Below, piece after piece: positions 62,901 to 64,000 of a stretch of DNA of 64,000 nt. The position numbers and the translations under genes are program-made. Within the stretch, counting starts at the first letter, position 1. Every line of letters begins with the position of its first letter. This DNA is from Lachnospiraceae bacterium (GTDB lineage: Bacteria > Bacillota > Clostridia > Lachnospirales > Lachnospiraceae): contig SVEO01000004.1 of NCBI GenBank assembly GCA_015057275.1, forward strand, positions 62,001-126,000, read 5' to 3'. The notes below the pieces were generated by a model. That model ran no database searches. It was given only the letters and a program-made list of their open reading frames with translations, and was not told where the DNA came from.

Positions 62901-63694
62901 AAGATTTCCGCGTGGGTGGCTTTATACTTTTCGAATGTAGTCACAATTGGTTCAGAACAGAAGCCTTCTTCAAATTCAATATCCTTAAGCTCAGTTAAGA
63001 ATGTGGTATGACGGCAGTGGTCAGACCAATAGGTGTCGAGCATACGAATTTCCGTCATCGACGGATCACGCTTTTCTTCGCCCGCAAAATAGTTCTGAAT
63101 ATGTTTAAAATCACGGAAAGTCATAGCAAGATTCAACGAAGCGTACAATTCATGCAACGCATCTTCTTCCATGGAAATGAATCCCTCAAACACATGCACG
63201 TCAGCCGGTTCATCAAATACGGTAACTAATGTTTCCGGTTTTTCCATGCCGGTTTCTCTGGAGTCCACCGGGTTAATACAAAATGACTTAACCGCTGCAA
63301 ACTGTTCATCGGTCACTTCGCCTTCTAATACATATGTGGTCGCTGTGCGGATGACAGGAACTTCATCTTCCTTTAAGAATCTCACACACTGAACAGCAGA
63401 GTCTGCACGCTGGTCGAACTGCCCCGGCAGATATTCCACGCTAAATATGCGGTCCGCTTCACCACACGGGAAGCTTTCTTCATAATAATTATCAACCGGC
63501 AATTCGGCAAACACTGTGCACAATGCCTTCTGATATGTTTCCTCCGAAATATTTTCTACATCGTAGCGAACCAGAACACGTACATTTGTAACGGTCTCGA
63601 TTCCAAGATAGCTGCTGATTTCATCTAATAATTCAACAGCTTTTACGGCGTAAGGCGCCTTCTTTTCTACATAGACTCTTCTTACCTTGCTCAT
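59921..63694 (-). CDS. purL: phosphoribosylformylglycinamidine synthase, single-chain PurL
   Basis: 1257 residues, the large form in which synthetase and glutaminase are fused. The N-terminal region is PurS-like. The synthetase has [51 protein letters not shown] (catalytic His and nucleotide loop), [16 protein letters not shown] and [12 protein letters not shown]. The C-terminal glutaminase (about 985-1257) has [35 protein letters not shown], the nucleophile Cys in [14 protein letters not shown], and ASHGEGRF. It makes FGAM from FGAR, glutamine and ATP in purine synthesis. It stands alone, without other pur genes in the window. Confidence 0.96.
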   Translation of the reverse strand: [1257 protein letters not shown]

Positions 63695-63751
63695 AAGTAC
63701 CTCCGTTTATCACGAAACATCATTAGAAATATAACTAAATATCCATTGCGT

Positions 63752-63780
63752 AGTGTAACATGATGTTTGCATTTATACAA
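63752..63780 (-). promoter_or_regulatory. possible purL promoter
   Basis: On the minus strand TTGTAT, 17 bases, TACACT, 57 bases before the purL start. The match is moderate. Confidence 0.35.
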
Positions 63781-63787
63781 GCCTTTT

Positions 63788-64000
63788 TCAAATTTTAATT
63801 TGCCAAAATTTTTCCACTGCATCCTGCAAGGAATGCTTATCTACATAAGATATGTCGTCCCACTCCATCGGGAAAAGGTTGCGGTTTGCTGCTTCGCGGA
63901 AGCGCCCGTCCATCAGACAAATGACGCCCGCATCTTCCTTCGTGCGAATCACACGTCCTGCTGCTTGCAGTACCTTGTTCATTCCCGGGAAACGGTATGC
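63788..64000 (-). CDS. DinG/XPD-like ATP-dependent helicase, C-terminal end only
   Basis: The frame is open to the right edge and reads AYRFPGMNKVLQAAGRVIRTKEDAGVICLMDGRF, which is helicase motif VI (QAAGRVIR) with the following strand of DinG/RAD3-type superfamily 2 helicases. About 71 residues are inside the window; the ATG at 63982 is internal. Iron-sulfur and Walker motifs would lie beyond the edge. The stop is 93 bases from purL. Confidence 0.85.
   Translation of the reverse strand, partial: AYRFPGMNKVLQAAGRVIRTKEDAGVICLMDGRFREAANRNLFPMEWDDISYVDKHSLQDAVEKFWQIKI

Overview
The window looks like chromosomal DNA of a spore-forming Firmicute, most likely a gut or rumen Lachnospiraceae. The evidence is the strong AGGAGG-type ribosome binding sites, sporulation-linked genes (yyaC, spmB), a NiaR-type niacin repressor, a single-chain PurL, a CdaA/YbbR module, a GPH sugar symporter, and surface proteins typical of clostridial fibre degraders. 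Most genes lie on the minus strand. The only tRNA seen is tRNA-Cys. Both ends cut through genes: a GT4 glycosyltransferase at the left and a DinG-like helicase at the right.

Layout. 1-4.8 kb (+): glycosyltransferase, membrane alpha/beta hydrolase, MurJ/SpoVB-like flippase, D-lactate dehydrogenase. 4.9-7.3 kb: malQ, a lone spmB and tRNA-Cys. 7.4-11.8 kb: a minus-strand envelope operon (LysM protein with an inactive-looking MPN-like domain, DUF5711-like protein, CvpA, L,D-transpeptidase). 12-18.6 kb: yyaC, coiled-coil and membrane proteins of unknown role, niaR, pgi and mtnN. 18.6-27.6 kb: a divergent ClpX paralogue, a frameshifted HtrA protease, the cdaA-ybbR-HPr-LCP operon and two membrane proteins. 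27.7-31.5 kb: an Rrf2 regulator, a GH51 arabinofuranosidase and pckA. 31.7-37.9 kb: a six-gene minus-strand operon with an ECF vitamin transporter (T, fused A-A, S), a HAD phosphatase, glycerol-1-phosphate dehydrogenase and cysK. It is divergent from a truncated MocR regulator that is followed by pdxY. 40.4-43.9 kb: an adjacent dockerin protein and cohesin protein, a minimal cellulosome-like pair.

44-57 kb holds a small XRE regulator, an E2-like acyltransferase homologue and a hexuronate utilisation region: GPH symporter, IS30 remnant, AraC regulator, then uxaC, kdgK, kdgA, uxuB, uxuA and a GH2 glycosidase. Together these would release a uronide, import it, and convert glucuronate or galacturonate to pyruvate and glyceraldehyde-3-phosphate through 2-keto-3-deoxygluconate.

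57.2-59.8 kb is a dynamic surface-protein region. It contains a signal-peptide-bearing anchored protein, a 5'-truncated paralogue sharing an identical 160-bp 3' segment, and a four-unit tandem array of about 136 bp built around terminator-like hairpins. purL and the helicase fragment close the window.

The strongest candidates for new biology are the cohesin/dockerin pair, the terminator-hairpin array with its duplicated surface genes, the HtrA frameshift at a TTT TAA site, the ClpX paralogue lacking the RKH loop, and the MocR/ECF/pdxY divergent locus. All functions are assigned by reading the translations. No database search was run.
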